The position numbers and the translations under genes were made by a program. The notes below the pieces were generated by a model. That model did not search any database. It worked only from the letters and a program-made list of their open reading frames with translations, and was not told the DNA's origin. From Gymnopilus junonius (lineage: Eukaryota > Basidiomycota > Agaricomycetes > Agaricales > Galerinaceae), in NCBI GenBank assembly GCA_015501075.1, contig JADNYJ010000102.1:62001-126000 (forward strand): a DNA stretch of 64,000 bases, read 5' to 3'. Positions within the stretch are counted from its first letter, which is position 1. Each line of letters begins with the position of its first letter. Below are positions 1 through 12,076 of this stretch, in pieces.

Positions 1-399
1 GACGGTGTCCCACCTCGTTGGATATCAGTCCTTTGCGAAGGAAGTGAAAGGTTGGAGGTAGAAATAGAAAATAAACGGCAGTGGCCATCACGTGTAGGTG
101 TAAGCGTTTCGTCAGCCCCTTTCTCTTCTCCGCCGACTGCTTCAGACTGTTTTTTTAGGTGAAGTGCTTCTTACTGGCTCCCAAAAGCTTCAAGCTTACG
201 ATCACCCAGATAGTACGCCCGTCAAAATTCTTAGAAACCGCAAAAGAAATAATAAATTGGAAAAGATTACACTAAGTACTCTCCTCGCGAACAATCCTCT
301 AGACTGAGGGTGCCTGCGCTTGATGGTACCAGGAAATCCCTGCTATACATGAGACTCGATGAGACTAGATATCTACGTTCCTAGATAGGAATGGCTCAC
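1..399. other. Left-edge non-coding sequence
   Basis: I see no coding exon here. The stretch lies downstream of the 3' end of the first GTPase-like gene, which runs leftward and stops at 400-402. It may hold that gene's 3' UTR and terminator, but no motif can be singled out. Confidence 0.4.
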
Positions 400-1446
400 C
401 TAAAACCCGAAAATCCTTCGTAGTCTCCGCGATAGAGGTATCTTCAGCGCTTTGATTTGAACAGCCAGCTTCTGTATCTTTTCTTCAGCCTCCTGCAATT
501 GCGATCGTGCTTGCTCGTCTCCTCCAGCAGCCATGCTCTTCTCCAAGTCGGCCATCTTCTGTTGCATTTCCAATACCTCTTTCAGGGTGAAGCGCAACTC
601 CTTTCCGGCCTCGGTCTCTGGAACAATCTTTTTCTCGTCGCCTAATTCCCTTTGAATCTGGAGATAAACCTTGCCGAGTCTCTGACGCGTGAGGTTTGAG
701 ACAAGATTGTCGACAAAAGACCAAGCAGATGCCCGAGTATCAAGAAAGGGTAGGACCCTGGCCCCCTTAATTGCCAAAGATTTCCAGTGAAGCTCTTTCA
801 GCTCTTTCTGATGAGCGTCAGCAATAGCCTTCTCTGTTCGTCCCCATTTTGTGGTCCCTAGAATTACTTTGCTAAACGCATCTTGCCCACACAAGTGCTG
901 AAACATTTCGAGATTCCGCCTCGCAGTCCCAGTGAAACGATCGTTGGATATATCGTGAAGATAAATGACACCCCCAAGTACAGCTTTGTTTTTTTTGTAA
1001 CTATGGACTTCGGTTAGGAAAGACCCAAATACAAATTCGTAGAGGAGGGAAACTCACGAGGTCTCAAGCCAGTCGGCAATTTTCTTCAAAATTTCTGCGT
1101 CCCCCTTATAGGTGTCGTCAAAACCTGGGGTATCAACGATGACTATTCTATCCTTAAGGCGCGGATATTGCGCCGGGTCAAGTACAACGAAACCGAGCTC
1201 GTCGGTGCAGGAGCTTAGAGTCTTTCCAACTACCATAACTTCCTTTCCGACCAGTGCATTGATAAACTGAGAGAGATCTGAGTAAGTAGGCCGAGGTGGC
1301 CTTTACATACGATTGCATACCGTGCTTTTTCCTGCTCCAGTAGGACCCATGATGCTAATGGTTCATGAGTATAATACTTAAATGTGTTGTCCAAGTTGGA
1401 CTTACGGAATGACGATGTCCGGACCCACTTGCTTTTGCTTGCTCAT
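400..1446 (-). CDS. P-loop GTPase-like protein, paralog A
   Basis: The protein starts MSKQKQVGPDIVIP at 1446 and is built from about four exons. A tiny exon carries the Walker A/G1 loop GPTGAGKST (about 1325-1355). The next (about 1072-1270) continues FINALVGKE and holds the G3 motif DTPGFDDT. The last starts near 1010, reads HDISNDR and then TTKWG, and ends RRLRRIFGF with TAG at 400-402. This matches the AIG1/MMR_HSR1-like GTPases that are abundant in mushroom genomes; their substrates are mostly unknown. The G4 position is TKW rather than the classical NKxD, so nucleotide specificity is uncertain. The C-terminal about 70 residues are charged and look coiled coil, followed by a basic end. 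A close paralog lies just upstream in the same orientation, which implies tandem duplication. The fold is fairly sure; the role is unknown. Confidence 0.75.
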
Positions 1447-2089
1447 GATGTTGGCTGAAAGAACTGAGATTTCCGGACGGTTGGTTTTTCAAATGGAAGA
1501 GTAGAAAGGTTTTAAGGACGCAGTGGCACGCCTTCGGTTTCCCTAATCCATGCTTAGTACACGCTGCAGGCAGATATTCCGACGTTTCCAATGCAGAGTG
1601 TCAGCGCACAACGTGCCAGAACGTGAGACCGCAGTGAGGCGTTTCGAACCTTAGGAATAGAAACATACTTCGTGAATGGCAAATGGCGTCACTGCAAAAT
1701 GAAACGGGACATAGACTACCATTCTTCGAGAAATATTGCGGTTGGGCAGTGGACAAAGTTGCAATATTCGACTATTGCCTCAAACCGTTGCGCTTCCGTC
1801 GATAAGATAATCAATCACTTGCACGTACGTACCTTATACGAAAGGGATCTGTACCAATAAAACAGAAATAGACACTTGCAATCCCGATCCCTCGTTGCAT
1901 TGGATTGAGGCTCGATCACCTGCTGTCCAACCTGACAAAACACGTTGAATGTTCATAGACACGAGTGCTCGTTTTGAACGTGACTAAAAGATGGGTCGGA
2001 AAGTCTGAAAAGACGAGATTCGGTCGGCGAAGGTTTCTATTCAACAATTCTCCGCACGAATATACATACAAATTCAATTGAAAATCTTA
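1447..2089. other. Spacer between the GTPase paralogs
   Basis: This lies between the 3' end of paralog B and the 5' end of paralog A, so it should hold B's terminator and A's promoter. Short open frames here show no codon pattern or recognisable domain. Confidence 0.35.
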
Positions 2090-2995
2090 CTAATCTGAGA
2101 GTGAGCATAATGTAGCAATTCTTTGGAAAAAGTTGCTTACAGGGAAGCACAAATATTTTCGCAGTTTCCGCGAGAGGTAGATCAACGCCTTATTGTCAAC
2201 CACTGCTTCCTTCTGAGTCCCAGGACGATTTTTTCGGTACTTGACATTCGTATTAAGAACGTCGATAAAGGACCAAGCAGACTCTGTGCTGTCGTTAAAT
2301 CGACGGACCCTAGCTCCTTTTGCCGTCAAAGTCTTCCAATGAACTTCTTGTAGCTCTTTGTAATTAGCATCGCCAGTTTTCTCGTCAATTCTTCGCCATT
2401 TTGTAGTCCCAATAATTACTCTGCCGAGGGCTTCCTGTCCGCATAAATATTGAAACATTTCTAGGTTCCGCTGAGCAGTAGCAATGGAGTGATTGCTGCT
2501 GATGTCATGAAGATATACCACGCCACCAAGTACTACTTTTTTATCCTTGTAACTATAGTGTTCTGTCAGTACAACATCGCAAACGTTGGACAAAGCTCAC
2601 GAGCTCTCAAGCCATTCAACGATTTTCGTCAGAATATCGATATCCCCATCCCCAAAGGAATTGTCAAACCCAGGGGTGTCAAGGAAGACAATCCGACCCT
2701 TGTTGAGACGTGAATATTGGTCGGCATCCACATAAATGTCCTGTAGGCTCGCGGTGCAGGAGCTTAGTGTCTTTCCGACTTTGGCGACTTCCTTCCCGAC
2801 GAGGTAATTTATAAACTAAAGACAAGACAGTCGGGGTAGGTCGAAAAATATCTCATTACTTTAAGCGTACCGTGCTCTTTCCGGCACCCGTTGCACCCAT
2901 AATGCTATATTTTTGAGTCCTCTGAAGGATTATATGTGGACAAGGATTCTGACTCACGGGATGACGATGTCCGGCTTTGAAGACAGCTGGCTCAT
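2090..2995 (-). CDS. P-loop GTPase-like protein, paralog B
   Basis: The exon plan copies paralog A. The start MSQLSSKPDIVIP is at 2995, a micro-exon encodes the G1 loop MGATGAGKST (about 2880-2905), the next exon encodes FINYLVGKE and the G3 motif LDTPGFDN (about 2600-2815), and the last exon begins near 2580 with HYSYKDKK and holds IIGTTKWRR. It ends SLSD with its stop at 2090. Matching introns and high similarity over the G domain show a recent tandem duplication. The C-terminus differs: B lacks the coiled-coil extension of A and ends in a short hydrophobic and aromatic tail. The G4 site is again TKW without the usual Asp. Function is not known. Confidence 0.7.
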
Positions 2996-5466
2996 CGCTA
3001 TTCGATTATGGGGCGAAAAAAGAGGTTCTTTGAGTGGTTTATGGTGTTAACCAAAGGATTCTAAAATATGTAAGGATCAGCTCACCGTCGTTTCATTAGT
3101 CCACGCTGCGTGCACGATGCGATTCCGAAGTTTCTACCGCAGTGCATCGGATTGGATGATGAGATGGATTAGATATGACTACCGTGAGGCGTTTTGGTCG
3201 TACTATCTTCTAAAATGCAGGGATTGCAGCTTACTGCAACCTGCAATCCATGCACGAAGTCAACACGAAGTTGGTGGATGTGGTTAAAAACTGGGCCAAT
3301 GAGCTAAAAATAACTCCGCGAATCAGTGCACCTCGCACGTGCAAGTTACCGAACTAAGGCAAGGCCCCTATCTCTTTCGTCAACGTCCAACGCATACAGT
3401 AGGTACAAACCCATACTTCAGAGCATGTCCCATATAGACTATATAGTCAACTGCTTTAAACAGAATAAGAGAATATCTGTTGGCTTCGATCTGGTAAATC
3501 TACAGCACTCGATCATTACGCAAACTTTTTCTCAAAATTATTTGAAATTACTAACTTCAAGCTTAAACATCGATTTACATCATAGTAGTAGATCTACAGT
3601 ATGTCTAGAGGAGGAGGGTATCACTTTATAAAGCCAGTGCCTTAGAGTTTCTGGGAAAGTCTAAAGATAACCAGAATTGGAACGAGGCGGTGATTGCAAT
3701 CACTGATCAGTTATTTCGAGTTTCATAGCAATACAACTCCTCTTACTTATCGCCATCATCTGCTCGTAAGTTGACACAACTACTTCGGTTTAGTCAAACA
3801 TTTTGACGCATTGTCCTGCGGCTTTGAATACACAGTTGAGCATCTGATTCTTCGCTCGGAGGCTATAATCGACTTGAATCAGGATAGGTCAAAGGTAGTC
3901 AAAGTCGCATCCCAGCCCTCAGTGCTTTGCACGATCTCCAATTAACGATGCCATGCATTTATAGTCATACATATGGAAGCATCGAAGAAAGAGGAGTTAG
4001 TAACGTCCTGGCATCATAACGAATTTTTTCATATAAACTACGGTACTGATTATTTGGGAAGAATTTCGGAAGGTCAGAAACGCGTAGCAGACGCAGACGA
4101 AGAGGAAGAGGAAGAGGAGCAAGAGTAAGTCCACATAGATATTTTTACTTGACAAAAAGAGAACGACATCACACTCTTCCTAGGCAGAAGACCATCGGCG
4201 ACGAGTAAGCTGTATCTCATCTAAAGATGGCCTGCTTATGACTTAGCACCAAAGTAACTGGGATGAAATTCGGGGAAAGAATGGTCGCCCGACTGCGACG
4301 GTAGCCGGCCAGCCAGGTGGAAGTGGAAGGCCGAAGGATAAGTAGATAACGGGTGGCAAAAATTGCCGATTAATCTACCTGTCTGTCAGCACAACCTATA
4401 GTACATTGAGCAAAATTTTCGGTCATTGAGGTACACATTCTGTTACTGTTCCACGAAGCTTGATTTGGTCTTTGTGTTACCCGCATAAATATCCGACTCG
4501 AGTGACTGATTGACTCTCTTTAGACGCCCATTCGACGGAGCTACCATCATGCATCGATAGGAAATGCCTTGCTGGCAAAAACCATGAGTTGTTAGTAGAG
4601 TGTATATTGACAAAAGGTTGCACAGATGTCGACAATTAAAAAGGGCGAACAAACCTCTTGGGGTGATAGTTCGGAGCCTACAATTACTGCAATCACACCG
4701 GAATGCCAAAGTAAGCTAGTCTGATCTTTGGCGTGATTGCTCACCTGTATCAAATATCCTTCATAAATGGAACCTCACTCCATTAAGGTCATGAAGGGTC
4801 GTGACGATGGGGAGAAACCAGTAACACCCCCCTGTGAAATTTGACAAGGTAGTGATGGACACATATTTTCGGCGTCGACAAAAATGCCGGAAATTACGGA
4901 ACGAAATGAAGGCCCGCTGTAGACTGTTGCACTTTTCAAGGGTGCGCACTTTCGTTCAGCCGAGGCTTCTATCAACATCCACAGAAGTAGAATACTGAGA
5001 AGCCCACCTGGCCGCTATACGTGTATTATTGACCAAACATGAAACAGGAGTCTTTTGAACCAGAAAGGTAGCTGCCCAGTATGGGATTCCATGCATGCAG
5101 CTGTCTACCGACTGAAACATTGAATGCGGAATCATGCTTGATGAAGGCGAACTCTCTATAGTGTTACAATGCCGAGATTTCAATTGTCGTTAATATACAA
5201 TGCAAAAGGAGGAATGATGGTACATAGTAGGAAGATCCAAGGAAGTCGATAACAACTGTTTTCATGAGTTGGGAATAAGTGCGTCATTTATCGATAGTGA
5301 GGTAGTCGCGTGATGATAGACGATGTATAGAAGTATCTTCAGATTCAATAATTGAAGATCGACATAGTGGGTGGTGGTGATTGGTTGCCTATCATTTCTT
5401 ATTTTGATGAATTCTGAGTGGGATGATTGAGCAAGACCATATTCACACTTACATGAGAGATTTAAC
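2996..5466. other. Gene-poor stretch with possible relics
   Basis: No complete gene is supported. Near 4080-4128 an acidic run (DADEEEEEEEQE) ends at a GTAAG, which looks like the end of an exon, but no start or partner exon could be joined to it. On the minus strand near 5060-5100 the reading GIPYWAATFLVQKT faintly recalls the GTPYWMAPE region of a MAPKKK kinase domain. It lies downstream of the Ras-binding relic, where a kinase domain would be expected, but the match is too weak to call. The open frames at 3326-3631 and 4443-5183 resemble no family I know. Confidence 0.3.
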
Positions 5467-5850
5467 CTGCAAGACCGGGATCCGCTGGAACACGTCGATC
5501 CGGGGATGTAGAGACGAAGAACTTGAGGGAGCCTGATGGATCTCCACTTTCACGGCAGTGAGAAAAAAGCCTTCTGTCGCTGAGAGCACCTCCTAATGCA
5601 AGAGCCCCTGCTTCTGATGGGTATATGGAGAACTGAGTGTGTAATTGTTCAGGAATAGAAAGCTTCATATGTGACGATGCACAGTGGTCAGCTATTTGAT
5701 GGACGGAATTCAGAGACATTTTTCACCTTTGTGAGAATACGGCGACGGATCCAGTTTCCATCAGGGGCCCCAGAGACATCGACTACTCTGTATTGCTCTC
5801 CATCAGTGCTGACTACAAGGCGAACAACTCCTGAAAGGGGGCTTTGTGGC
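5467..5850 (-). pseudogene. Ste11/Byr2-type Ras-binding domain relic
   Basis: Two exons join across a 64-base intron (5663-5726, GTGAAA...GAAG). They read VVRLVVSTDGEQYRVVDVSG, then a stretch with IRRRILTK, then LSIPEQLHTQFSIYPSE and LSDRRLFSHCRE, ending near GSLKFFVS. This is the ubiquitin-like Ras-binding domain of fungal MAPKKKs of the Ste11/Byr2 group, which couples Ras to the pheromone and filamentation MAP kinase cascade. The upstream exon (6089-5917) does not join in phase through the obvious splice sites, and no SAM or clear kinase domain is found on either side. I therefore call it a relic or partial duplicate. A short live gene made only of the Ras-binding domain remains possible. 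Confidence 0.55.
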
Positions 5851-8075
5851 CTGCGGCAGCATAGAAAGAAACTCCCGCATTGAGCAAGCGGATAAACGAC
5901 GGGATGCGGGGACTCACATTGTAGCGGGAAGGAAAGGAAGGAAATTTCATTTAAATCTGTTGCATCATTTATCGACCTTTTGTACCTTGTTTTGCGTCGT
6001 AAATCCGGTCGAGTAAATTTGTGATGATCTTGGTCAAGTCCCTTCAATCTTCCCATCAATTCATGCCCGGACACCACAAATCGGTGCATATGCCCATTGA
6101 TTAGTTGGTTGTTCCGACGGAAATGTCAACTGGATTCTGCATCACGAAATTGAAAAGCACGGGACTATAGATATCCCTTGACCATCCCAGCGAAATAGAC
6201 CCCTGCATGTTTGATGCAAGGCTTCGGGACTTCAAAGTTCAGGAAATTTCTTGCATCCGAAACGCTTCCAGATCAGTGCGTGCGCCTTTACGTGCGCCTT
6301 CGTTGACAGGAAGGTGATCGCCACTGTTTTACCCCGACGACATAACTTAGCTAGCCGTTGGCAGTCGTAAAGGATGGCTGTGCGGGTAGTACTGGGCAGG
6401 TTAAAGATCCTTGGAGCTCGGCGATTCGCAGATAGACGCGTGGAGTAAAACTTTCACTTAGCCAGAGCGATCAATACTAAGTAACACCAGCCTCGAGTTT
6501 GCCCGAACACACGCGTTGTGGCTCAATGGCACGATGAAAGTGTAAGAGAAACGAGCGTGTGAAGACTTTTTTGCCTTTAGGTCTGCCCTAAATGGGTAAA
6601 TCGCGCCTGTCTCTCAACCGCCATGACATTGACAAAAATTTGTTGCGTTTTCAATACGCTTTGCCTATCCAATTCTAGATGAGTAGTCGACGCGAAGTTC
6701 TCTCGGAAGCTATTGACCATCACACAGCCGGATTTGTATGCAAAACTGATCTGTATTTTTAGATAATCTGCGGTGGCTTCTAATGAGTTGCCTACCCCGC
6801 TTCGCTTATTGTTCATGATTGCGCGCCTCTCGAAAGTTTCAAAGTCCACGTCCATCCTAAACTCTCTGCTCGTCCGCGGCGAACGTCAAATCAAGTGAGG
6901 GGAGACATACTCAGGCATGGGACCATCTTCGACAACTTCCTGGTGACTCAGATACGTTCATATCACTTGCTAAATTAAAATCTACGCAGCAGACTTTGTG
7001 AGTGGTTGGACATCCATCATTGCTATCTGTTTGTTCACACTGAACTTTTTCTATGTTAGGTGGCGGTTTTACTTGGAACCTTTTGATGATACATCGCTGC
7101 AACTCGCAGTCTGGTCAGCCGCCTTGAGTATCAACCTTATCTTTTGCACAGCCATGATCGTCTCACCAATTACTCGCATTATCTTAATGCAAAGGCTCGC
7201 TGTCGCTTCTAAAATTGGCCTCCAACCGTCCTGACGATGGTGATACGTCCGTCAGACCGCTCCGAAAGTGGATTTAGAATCCTTTCATTTTTGCATCTCA
7301 TTTTACTGTCACCTAAATTCCCTAGCAATAATATCTCCCTTACCGATGCAGGCCTTACATCCCATTACCTCGGATAGTTCAGAAACTCGCCCCGTCCTTC
7401 AAATTCCGCCAATAGCCTCAAAGAGTTTCAATATTAATTAAGTCTGGTTCTCGGACTTACTCAGGACTGCGGGCTTAGGAAGAGGTGGTTACCGGTGGTA
7501 GACTGGGTGAGTTTACCCATCTAGCACTCTAATAGCAGGAGGTCGAACCCTATCCAGTAAACGAGTCAGAAGGTATCTATGCTGCTCTGCTCAAATAGAG
7601 CATCCTATTCTCAGAGTAGGGAAGGTTTTGGGATGTATCAAGGCATGCCTAAACTTGTGTCACTCAATGCCAGGCATTGGAAGGAATCATGCTCGGCCCA
7701 GAAACCGGTTACTTGTGGTAAATCCGAGCACTTTCTCGGCCCCTCCAGAACAAGTCCCGCGTTTTTGCGACAATGATATGATCCTAATAATCTCATGAGC
7801 ACGCCACCAGGACCACGGGAAAGCAAGAGCAAGCACATTGCACAAAAAGGTGCAATCCGCGAAGCTGACCGGAGTCGCTGTCCATCCAGTGATTATCTTT
7901 TGTCTTCTTTCTAATCATCTTTATTTGTTGACAAAGCTTCCACGTGGAAGGCGAAATAGTCACGTTATCGTGTGGTATATACATGGTCTCGGATTCGCGT
8001 TTGCCGGTGCGATATCTCTCATCTCTTCATTCAACCCATAGTCTCGTAGTCTCCCAATTATTTACTATATACACC
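5851..8075. other. Gene-poor stretch with one hydrophobic open frame
   Basis: No complete gene is recognised. The plus-strand frame at 6998-7234 encodes two hydrophobic segments (IIAICLFTLNFFYV and LIFCTAMIVSPITRIILM) that could be membrane helices. It has no ATG, so it could be one exon of a degraded membrane protein. A minus-strand frame at 6577-6855 (92 codons) has no known features. The end of the stretch must contain the promoter of the peroxiredoxin; a TATA-like tttactatat lies at 8061-8070, just before that start codon. Confidence 0.3.
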
Positions 8076-8917
8076 ATGGCCACCGTTCAAGTCGGCGACA
8101 AGATCCCAGATGCTACCTTCAAGTACGTGCCTTACACCCCTGAACTCGAGGACGGCGTAAGTCACCCCTGTCGTGTTCTAATCTAATCTCTCAAATCGTC
8201 GGATTGATAATCTTTAATTTCTGGCTTCTTGTCAGCTTGCCTGTGGAGTTCGTAAGTGTCGTTTGACATGACATTACATCTGAAACAATATTCTGAAAAT
8301 AAATTTTAAAAATCAGCTACGACTTTGTCCACGAGCGATGGAAGGGGAAAAAGGTCGTTCTTTTCTCTGTCCCCGGAGCTTTCACCGTGAGCCCGTTATT
8401 TTTACCAGTAGCTGAAGTTTTCTGATGTTTCTTTCGTGATGGCGGCGTTTAGCCTACCTGCCATGTGAATCACCTCCCTCCTTACCTTAAGCACTATGAT
8501 GATTTCAAGGCCAAAGGCGTCGATGTCGTTGCAGTTCTCGCTGCTAATGACCCCTTCGTAATGAGCGGATGGGCTCGTGTCGAGGGGCTCAAGGACAAGG
8601 TTACTAGAGCACATCGCATCTTATCTCTCGAGCAATGCTCATCTGATAATCTTTTAGATCCTCGCTCTGTCTGACGTTAACGCTGAATGGAGCAAGAAAC
8701 TTGGTCTAACCGTGGACCTCGCCCAAGCAGGTTTAGGCCTTCGCACTGCTCGTTATGCTTTGATCATTGACGATCTCACTGTTACATACGTTGGGGTGAG
8801 TTTACTCATGCTCCAAATATCACCTTTTCTTCTTGATATTGATACAACTTCTGCAAGGCTGAGTCTGCCCCTGGTGTCACTGTTTCCGGTGCTGAAGCAG
8901 TCCTCCCCAGGCTTTGA
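8076..8917 (+). CDS. Peroxiredoxin, AHP1/Prx5 (atypical 2-Cys) type
   Basis: A cytosolic or peroxisomal thiol peroxidase that reduces H2O2 and alkyl hydroperoxides, usually recharged by thioredoxin. Six exons begin MATVQVGDKIPDATFKYVPY at 8076. Exon 4 opens with the active site PGAFTPTCHVNHLPPYL, whose Cys is the peroxidatic residue. Later exons read FKAKGVDVVAVLAANDPFVM, then LALSDVNAEWSKKLGL, LIIDDLTVTYVG and PGVTVSGAEAVLPRL. TGA is at 8915-8917. Length, about 170 residues, is normal. Exon 2 is tiny (from 8236). The obvious donor gtaagt at 8252 would break the frame into exon 3, while gtgtcg at 8256 keeps it open (CGVRNYDFVHERWKGKK), so I adopt 8236-8255. No PTS1 tripeptide is seen. Confidence 0.85.
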
Positions 8918-9219
8918 TCGTCTCGCTCATATGCAGAATAATTATTCATTAAATCTATAACCAACGAAACAGACCCAACCGAAGGTCAGGTAGAAATCCC
9001 TGTATAGAACTCTCGTATAGAATGCAATGAAACAGAACTTTCGTGTATCGTGCGTGATTGTACGTGACTGGGGGGAATAGTATACAAATGGAAATGCGGC
9101 GCGATTGCAACACAGAAAAAATAGTGCCCAGTTCTCAACGAAATAGAAAAAAAAAACGTACAACAGATAGACACAGATGCATAAATCAGAAAGATTGAAA
9201 GGAATGGACCATGCGGATA
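8918..9219. other. Convergent 3' ends
   Basis: The peroxiredoxin (plus strand) and the DUF300 gene (minus strand) end toward each other here. The stretch should hold both 3' UTRs. Overlapping open frames on the minus strand are hydrophobic by composition and show no domain. Confidence 0.4.
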
Positions 9220-11832
9220 TCATGATGCCCACGGATTGCCATCGTCGGGAATATCATGGTACTGATGTGCTTGTATACGCGCGTGCAGAGGAGGGGTACC
9301 GCTTCTTGCAAAAACACCTTCCACTTCAACATTTCGAGTCCACTCTGATCCGAATGTCCTCGGATGTTCATCCTCTCCGTCGTCCCCAATAGTATGCAAA
9401 ATCTCTTCACCAGCTTCCACACGCCTTGATCCATCATCATTGTTCATAGTCTCTTCGACCTCGACCTCGCCTTCTGTATGACCTTCACGATCATCTTCGT
9501 CATCATCACCGCTTGCAACAAATCCCCGGCGGTAAACTCTGCGCAAGCCGGACCCTCGCGATGTCGGCTCTCCTTTCTTCCTCTCACGCAGATTCTCTTC
9601 CTCAGCTGCATGTGGGTCCTCCACGACCAAATCAACCGCGTCTGGTGGAAGCACAGGCGACGGCCCTGCCTTATTCCTGGAATTATTCCGTGAGAGAGAG
9701 GGCGGCGACCGGATACGTGTATTAATATTATTGCTGTTGGGACTGCTCCCACTTCCACTCGCAGAAGACGATGGATGGGGTGATGATGAAGGCGTGTGAC
9801 GAGTCGATGATGGTTGAAGGGTAGGCCGCAGGTGAGGTGACTGGGAATGAGAAGCGGGTTGAGATCCATTTTGTCGCGTTTTTCGTGTTTTCGTCCATTT
9901 CATGATGACATCCTTTGGTTCTGCCGCTATTGCGGTCCGAACATCGTCGTGGTCAATTAGCCTCTGATTATCGTGATCTTCATTATCATAGAAAGAGCCA
10001 GTGCGTTTCCCACTCTGTGAGAAAGAAGCCCTGTTGTAGGCATTGCCATTGCCGACAGCACCATAACCCTCCCAGGCAGGCCGATCTCGGCTCTGGATGG
10101 CCGCTTGGCCCTTGGCGCCTCGGATAGGAGAGAACCATGCCCCTCGTTCATCTCTCAACACCCTTTCTTCTTCTCGCCAAATGAATGTCCGCGCAGACTC
10201 AGAGCTGACATCGATACAAGGGTAATTGTAGTCACCAAATAGGTACTTCTTGCTATGCGCAAACAATTCCTCATCTCCTTCGTCAAGGTCGCCAAAAGGC
10301 AACTCAAACCCATCCTCGACGTGAGGGTTGTCCCAGACCGAGTCCTCCGCCGATTCCTGCATATCGGGGGCAAGATGCACGACATCGTCAACGTCCTGCT
10401 CCAGAAGGGGTGCATGTACGCTCTCCGCTTGTTCATCGCCTGCTACTCTTTTGACAGCGTTCTTCAGTACCCTCTCTGTCCGTCCAGGCGGCCTAGCGTC
10501 GTTGGAGGCCTTTGGTAGCCAGTATTTGCGCTGACCACCCTTGCTATATCGTAAACCAGCTCGTATACGACGGTCACGACCAGCACCTTGGTGCATGTAC
10601 CCTTCGGCAGGCTCAAATTCGCGATAATCCATGCCTTCTCCGCGAAGCGTTGTTTTGGTATCTTCTAGAAGGTCTAAGAGGCCAAAGGAATCTCGAAAAG
10701 CGTAGTACATAGGCATGCGGCCAACAAAGCTGTGGTTGCGGTCCATAAAGTCCTTGTAGGAGAAGGCGTAATTATGTGCGATTGCGAAGAACGGCATTTC
10801 AATACAGATTAAAAGATCGTTCAAACCAACAGAAATATGCTCGGGATCGGTATATGGTCCAAGCCTGACGATTACGCGGGCTGCCACAAGGGCAGAAATG
10901 GCAACTGACTGCCAGAAAGAGAAGAACAGGATTCCTTTGACGCAGAGGAATTTAGGCACGGGACTAGGAACAAAATTGAACAACCCTTCAACAGTTGATG
11001 AGAATAAAGCTCACCGGAATGGCTTGAGGTCATTATTTACGCAGACCCAAAACATCGCCAGACAGTATAATGCGAGACATATGCTGATGTTATAGACGAT
11101 ACTGATGTAAAGGTAGCCCGAATTTGCGCGAAAGTCTCCTTCATTGTATTTGCCAGTAACTTTGAGGATAAAAGTGGCAGCAGCCAGAATAGGTTTCACT
11201 TGGACATATTCTGTTGGTATATTGAATATTCTGTTTTGCATCTACACGGTAAGGAGAAACGTACGAAGGATACCACGCTTCAAGAAAAGAAATGTATACG
11301 GATCTGAAACGTCGATTTCATGCTTGAAGAGGTTGATAGGGAATACGGGTTCCTTCGGTGGCCTTCCGTGTTGTAGTATGAGGAGTGAGCGTTCACCGCC
11401 TAGATATGATAGGAGTAGAACGAAGAAGCAGTATATCACAAAAGCCTGTAAGTTATGAGTCAATTCCGTTCAACGTGAGACTTGTTCACGAATAAGGTGA
11501 AGGGCTACGCCACTGATAACAGACCCACCTCGTATATGTCCCTGACTGCATCAATGAAGAATGCAGCTTCCACAGAGAACAGGGATATAAGAGAGGAGAT
11601 CGCATAAAGCGGAACCATGACCATGATGCGCACGACCATGCTATTGCCAGAGCACATTAGTAAACACTAAAGGAACGACCAGTATATCTCACCGTTGCAG
11701 CGCTGGTTTGCGGTAATTTCGTAGCTGAAGCCAGATCGACATCATCGAAACGAGCACGGCTATGAATGTCGAAATCCCTGCGAGAGTCAACACTGTCGTT
11801 GGGAGCCGTGAACCGGAGCCTGTCCCAGCCAT
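9220..11832 (-). CDS. DUF300/TMEM184 (Ost-alpha-like) membrane protein with long disordered tail
   Basis: The start MAGTGSGSRLPTTVLTLAGI is at 11832. The exons then encode a series of hydrophobic helices typical of PF03619: one near FIAVLVSMMSIWLQLRNY, one with MVVRIMVMVPLYAISSLISL, one with AFVIYCFFVLLLSYLGGER, then YLYISIVYNISICLALYC and FLCVKGILFFSFWQS. The large last exon (9220 to about 10935) finishes the membrane part with ICIEMPFFAIAHNYAF. It then adds about 430 residues of charged, Ser-, Pro- and Asp-rich sequence, ending GNPWAS. In yeast and mammals relatives sit in vacuolar, endosomal or plasma membranes, and transport of organic solutes has been proposed. The tail probably carries phosphorylation and sorting signals; that is inference. 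Confidence 0.82.
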
Positions 11833-12076
11833 CGTGCCAAACCGCAAAATATGTACGCAGTGGGCAGCGGTGTATGAGCCTCGAAGGCTAGGAGATGCTG
11901 CGGAAGGGGTTTGTCGTCGTCACCGACGTCGTGGTCGGTCTGTAGGGTTTCTTACTATAAAAAGAACCTTACGCAGTCGTGACGCGGAGTTCCCGACGTG
12001 ACATCGTGAGTTTTTGATTGCTGGGGTGACATGGCATTGACAGACTTTTTATTTGGCCTGGTACACTGGTTGCGCT
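11833..12076. promoter_or_regulatory. Divergent promoter, DUF300 gene / F-box gene
   Basis: About 240 bases separate the start codons of two genes transcribed away from each other, so both promoters must lie here or overlap the 5' UTRs. No TATA box or named factor site stands out clearly. Confidence 0.4.

Noticed and set aside
3326..3631. 101-codon plus-strand frame
   Set aside because: No domain, no intron pattern and ordinary intergenic composition.
5060..5110. Kinase-domain relic (GIPYWAA) next to the Ras-binding domain
   Set aside because: Only about seven residues match and no other kinase subdomain follows in any frame.
8317..8386. Frameshift mutation in the peroxiredoxin gene
   Set aside because: A different donor four bases downstream gives an intact reading that fits the family, so a broken gene is not needed.
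8400..8614. Minus-strand frame across peroxiredoxin exon 4
   Set aside because: Shadow of the real coding exon.
9186..9869. Antisense and overlapping frames on both strands within the DUF300 tail exon
   Set aside because: The exon is low-complexity and GC-rich, so long shadow frames are expected; none has a domain or splice pattern.
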